A DNA stretch of 64,000 nt from Tigriopus japonicus (lineage: Eukaryota; Arthropoda; Copepoda; Harpacticoida; Harpacticidae). The stretch spans positions 11,929,841-11,993,840 of the forward strand of contig CM021322.1 of the NCBI GenBank assembly GCA_010645155.1, in the 5' to 3' direction. The notes below the pieces were generated by a model, which searched no databases, was not told the origin of the DNA, and worked only from the letters and a program-made list of their open reading frames with translations. Positions 61,090 through 64,000 of this stretch are shown one piece after another. Made by a program: the position numbers and the translations under genes. Numbering within the stretch: the first letter of the stretch is position 1; every line of letters begins with the position of its first letter.

Positions 61090-61469
61090 CAGGGTCGGCG
61101 GTTCAAGTGTGGATTTTGCCGTTTTTCGTACATAACCAGTGTCCGTTTCACGTCTAATTGAGGCTCATAGACTTTCTTTTTTGACCCATCTTAAAAGTGA
61201 GACATTTTGGGATACCAAACAATGAAACAATGGACTCCTATCCAAAATTCTGCCCTCCTCCTCTTGAGGGACAAATGCAAGGCTCTGTGCCAACTGTCCC
61301 AATTACTTCATCGATGTCATGATCTTACCCATGCTCAAGGGCTCCTACAAGGACATGTGCAAAACAACTTTTATTCCTTAACACTTCAGGATTCTTAAAA
61401 TGTTAAGTTGTAAAGATTAATCGAAAAATACAAGAGTTATGAGTTATGACACTTGGGCCGCCGACCCTG
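61090..61469. mobile_element. hAT-like MITE, 380 bp
   Basis: The left end CAGGGTCGGCGGTTCAAGTG matches the inverted right end CAGGGTCGGCGGCCCAAGTG (18 of 20). The flanking 8 bp do not match convincingly, so the target duplication is lost or the boundary is off by a base. No transposase. Confidence 0.82.
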
Positions 61470-61663
61470 TAGTTACCAAAGGCAAAATGAGATCCTGATG
61501 ACTCAAAGACTATTGTAAATCTCCAGATTTTTGGACAACTTTGTCAATATTATTCAACTTGAACAGTTACAATAGATTTGCTTCATTCCTGTGAGTTTTG
61601 GATTAATTTCAAAACAGCAATTTAGCTTTTCGTAATGCATTAACTTAGTCAACAAGTGGCGAC

Positions 61664-62040
61664 CAGGGTTGATTTACAGTAATCCCGTCCCTGGGATCCC
61701 AGGGACGGGATAAAGCGGGATTTTCCGGGATTTACGGGACGTTCAATTTTCTATATAGGGATATAAATATCAAAATCTCGATGTATGTCCTAATAGGTTT
61801 ACCGATTAGGAACAATTGTTTTGATGAGGTAACAACATCAGTGCCAGGCATTTGTTTCATTTCTGCCATTTTGATTCTTGAAAGCTTGTAAAGCTCAAGT
61901 ATTTCAGAAAATCCCGTTTTTAGGAAGAAATCCCGTTCGGTCATCCCGTCAAAAACTTTTTGAAAAAGGATTGAAGATCCTGTTTATCCCGTTTTTAGAG
62001 TTAAAAAATTCTGTCCCGGGATTCCGGGGATTAACTTATT
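61664..62040. mobile_element. Diverged hAT-type fragment with a perfect 30-bp palindrome
   Basis: It starts CAGGGTTGATTTACAG and is followed at 61682-61711 by a perfect palindrome (ATCCCGTCCCTGGGA and its complement), then many CCCG/CGGGAT motifs in both orientations up to about 62035. No matching right terminus was found, so it is probably truncated. Confidence 0.6.
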
Positions 62041-62793
62041 ACCACGATATCCATATACAAGGTTATGAACAAAAAGACGCAACTAAGCTGACGGTCAACC
62101 AAAGTTTAAATACATATTTCTATTGGCTTCAGTCAAGTGCTCTCCTTGATAACAACTTTGTGCAATTTGATGTCCATCTGGATTAATATAATTGTTTGAA
62201 TGCTAATTGATAAAATTTTCTCTGTATTTCAACGTAATCTCTCTTCTTATGGTGGTGCACAATTCTGAGATCTCTCAATCTTTTGCTGTAAGATAATTTT
62301 ACAAGGGGGACGGTCCTTTTGTGTCGAAAGTTAAAAAAGTGCCAATTGCCTTTGTTTCTCTTAGAATAACCTTTTGGTGTCAATAATGCCCAAGGATTTT
62401 CCGTTACGAAATTGAACGGCGAGTTGACCCACTCAAAATCTTCACCTGGCATATGGCAGTGAGGGTTCCGTTGATGGCGGGTTTCGATTTTTAAAGGACG
62501 CGGTTAAAGTTTCTTGTTCATTCGGCTTCCAAGAGACTAGATTGAAGGGAGGAATATGGGTTAATCAAAAGCTTGAGAATGCCGAGCGAGAGATAGCGGA
62601 AGACGCTGGCGAAAGACTCATGGTCACAACACAGAAATGCAATTGGATGGCCAGAATAGATCCAGCCGGAATTGTAGCAAGAGTGTCCTTATCATCGGGA
62701 CTGGCAGTGCTGATGATTGGCAGGAATGGCAAAGGGTCGTAAAGCTTTTTGAAATGATATTGATTAAGATGAGGCCAGAGCGGCAACAACATC

Positions 62794-63905
62794 TTAGGCA
62801 AGACCAGATTGCTCGGAGGGCACGTAGCACCACTTCTTGACCACGGGCTTTTGGACCTTGCGGGGGTTCTTGCGGGATCGCGAGCACACCTCCTTGGGGA
62901 TGTCCACACACTCCTCGGAAGGCTTGAGGAGGGGCACCAATTTGGTGACGTGCTTGCAAGATCTTTGGGGTTCCAAGTTGCAAGTCTCCTCAGGCACCTA
63001 TAGAGAAACAGGGATATTGGTGAGGTAAAATCATCGACATCAATAAGACAAATCAGAAGAAATCAATCGAAATCAATGAAGAGCTGAACTCTCATTACCT
63101 CTTGGACAACGGTCTCCTTCTTGTCAAAGCACTCCTCGGGTCCGGGTTGGGGAACGCAACCAGAGGGTCCACAGAGCTCACGGCCGACCTTCTTACAGTC
63201 GGTCTCGGGGGTGTACTTCTTGACAGTCTTCTTCTCGTTGGTGCACACTTGTTTGGGCCACTTGGTGCACTTTTGCTCGGTGGTGTAACCTTGGGTGACA
63301 TCCTCGCACTTCTCCTCTTGGATGGTCTCGCAATCCACGACGTCATCCTCGACCTCATGCTCATGGTAACGGGTCTCACATTGAGTCTCGTACACGGTCT
63401 TACATTCCTCGGGTCCCTCGCCCTCGCAGATCAAAGGGGTGTGGCAGAACCTGATGGGTTCCTCAAAGGCGACCTTTCGGTATTCAATGAAGCAGCTCTT
63501 CTTGAAGTTCTCCTCGCACTCCTCCTCTTGTTGGGGCTCGAAGTCGGTGGTGTAGGTGGTGTGGCATCGCTCGGAGTAGCTATGGTGGCACTCGATTTCC
63601 TCGTCGTACTCGGTCTCCTCGACCATCACGACCTTGTCGATACATCTCTCTCCGGCGGCAGCAATGCTTCCGATATCGAGAGCGACCTCGTTGCCTTGGC
63701 CTTGACGGGAAGCACGAGAGGGGACTAATTCGACCGAGGTATGAGCGTGAGCGGCATCATCGTGGTGATGGTCGTGGTGGTGGTCATGGGCAGCGGCACC
63801 GGCAGCTTGGTTTCGCTGGTTGAAGGGGAAGGTGTTCACCAAGGACTTGGCGCGACGTTGTTGGCCGGACACAGAGGCGGTGGCGACCAGGGCCAAAAGG
63901 CAAAT
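62794..63905 (-). CDS. Secreted Cys-rich, His-rich extracellular protein, copy 2 (5' exon beyond window)
   Basis: Exons on the minus strand: 63905-63099 and 62997-62794, exactly the same lengths (807 and 204 nt) as exons 2 and 3 of copy 1. The first exon, expected to encode the start of the signal peptide, is not found before the right edge, so this copy is partial in the window. The visible protein is identical to copy 1. The frame reads open upstream of the splice site at 63906, but that stretch is intron. The 3' UTR and about 400 bp of flank are also similar to copy 1 but much more diverged. Confidence 0.88.
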
Positions 63906-64000
63906 CTGAAAGACAGCATTTAGAAAGTGCAATGAATGTATTCCTAGATGTTTAAGAAAGCTTTTTTGTGGCACAAAGGAATGAAATAAGGAAAAGGAAA

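Larger units (their letters stand above)
58950..62793. other. Intergenic region rich in transposon remnants
   Basis: No protein gene is supported. It holds a diverged tandem repeat (59507-59785), three hAT-type elements or fragments (59921-60128, 61090-61469 and 61664-62040) and, from about 62220, the 3' flank shared with Cys-rich gene copy 1. Confidence 0.6.

Noticed and set aside
63102..63728. Long plus-strand frame opposite the second Cys-rich copy
   Set aside because: Same shadow of the duplicated minus-strand exon; conservation of the antisense frame follows from the near-identical sense exon.
63906..63974. Upstream extension of Cys-rich copy 2 as an N-terminus
   Set aside because: The sequence before 63905 is intron: a clear acceptor matches copy 1, whose true first exon (MVAFAK) lies further away; the frame there just happens to be open.
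1..64000. CRISPR array, rRNA gene or bacterial-type operon
   Set aside because: No regularly spaced direct repeats with unique spacers, no rRNA sequence; gene structure is eukaryotic throughout.

Overview
This is a 64 kb piece of an arthropod nuclear genome, most likely a crustacean and possibly a copepod. Genes are split by GT-AG introns of about 50 bp to several kb, there are TATA/initiator promoters of arthropod type, tRNA-derived SINEs and many short hAT-like transposons. Protein content is animal and ecdysozoan: alpha-spectrin, a Spatzle-like cystine-knot ligand, a clip-less serine protease homolog, a PR-domain zinc-finger protein, a NIPA magnesium transporter, a dual-specificity (DUSP10-type) phosphatase, a Rho-family GTPase and an adenosine kinase. 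The species assignment is inference. Two runs of N (30037-30101 and 54583-54644) are assembly gaps.

Layout, left to right. 0.4-0.9 kb: a small orphan ORF. 2.4-9.6 kb (+): a complete alpha-spectrin of 2417 aa in one uninterrupted coding exon. 10.0-12.2 kb (-), convergent with spectrin: a seven-exon secreted serine protease homolog whose catalytic His and Ser are replaced by Asn and Gly, with a Cys/Trp-rich insertion. 14.0-21.8 kb (+): a PRDM10/15-like PR-domain zinc-finger gene (nine coding exons seen, 5' end missing); its 3.3 kb intron holds two non-autonomous hAT elements. 22.3-24.5 kb (-): a six-exon NIPA-type Mg2+ transporter. 24.8-25.4 kb (+): a small three-exon gene for a putative secreted, dibasic-rich precursor with a TATA/Inr promoter. 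26.0-32.9 kb (+): an unusual Rho-like GTPase with a 6 kb intron.

32.9-43.9 kb is mostly non-coding, with one hAT-like element and one unresolved patch of possible coding sequence at 37.2-38.2 kb. 44.0-45.7 kb (+): a DUSP10-like MAP-kinase phosphatase in a single coding exon. 47.5-49.1 kb (-): a four-exon adenosine kinase. 50.0-51.1 kb: a 1.09 kb hAT-like element with a perfect 8-bp target duplication. 52-64 kb (-): a secreted-protein cluster in which two copies of a Cys-rich, His-rich extracellular protein gene (the visible exons encode identical protein) flank a Spatzle-like gene; the spaces hold two SINE copies, a 65-bp minisatellite and at least two more hAT-type elements.

No CRISPR array, rRNA gene, intact tRNA gene or operon was seen. 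Gene models below were built by reading splice sites and checking codon phase across every junction; where the lengths of all exons sum to a whole number of codons this is stated.
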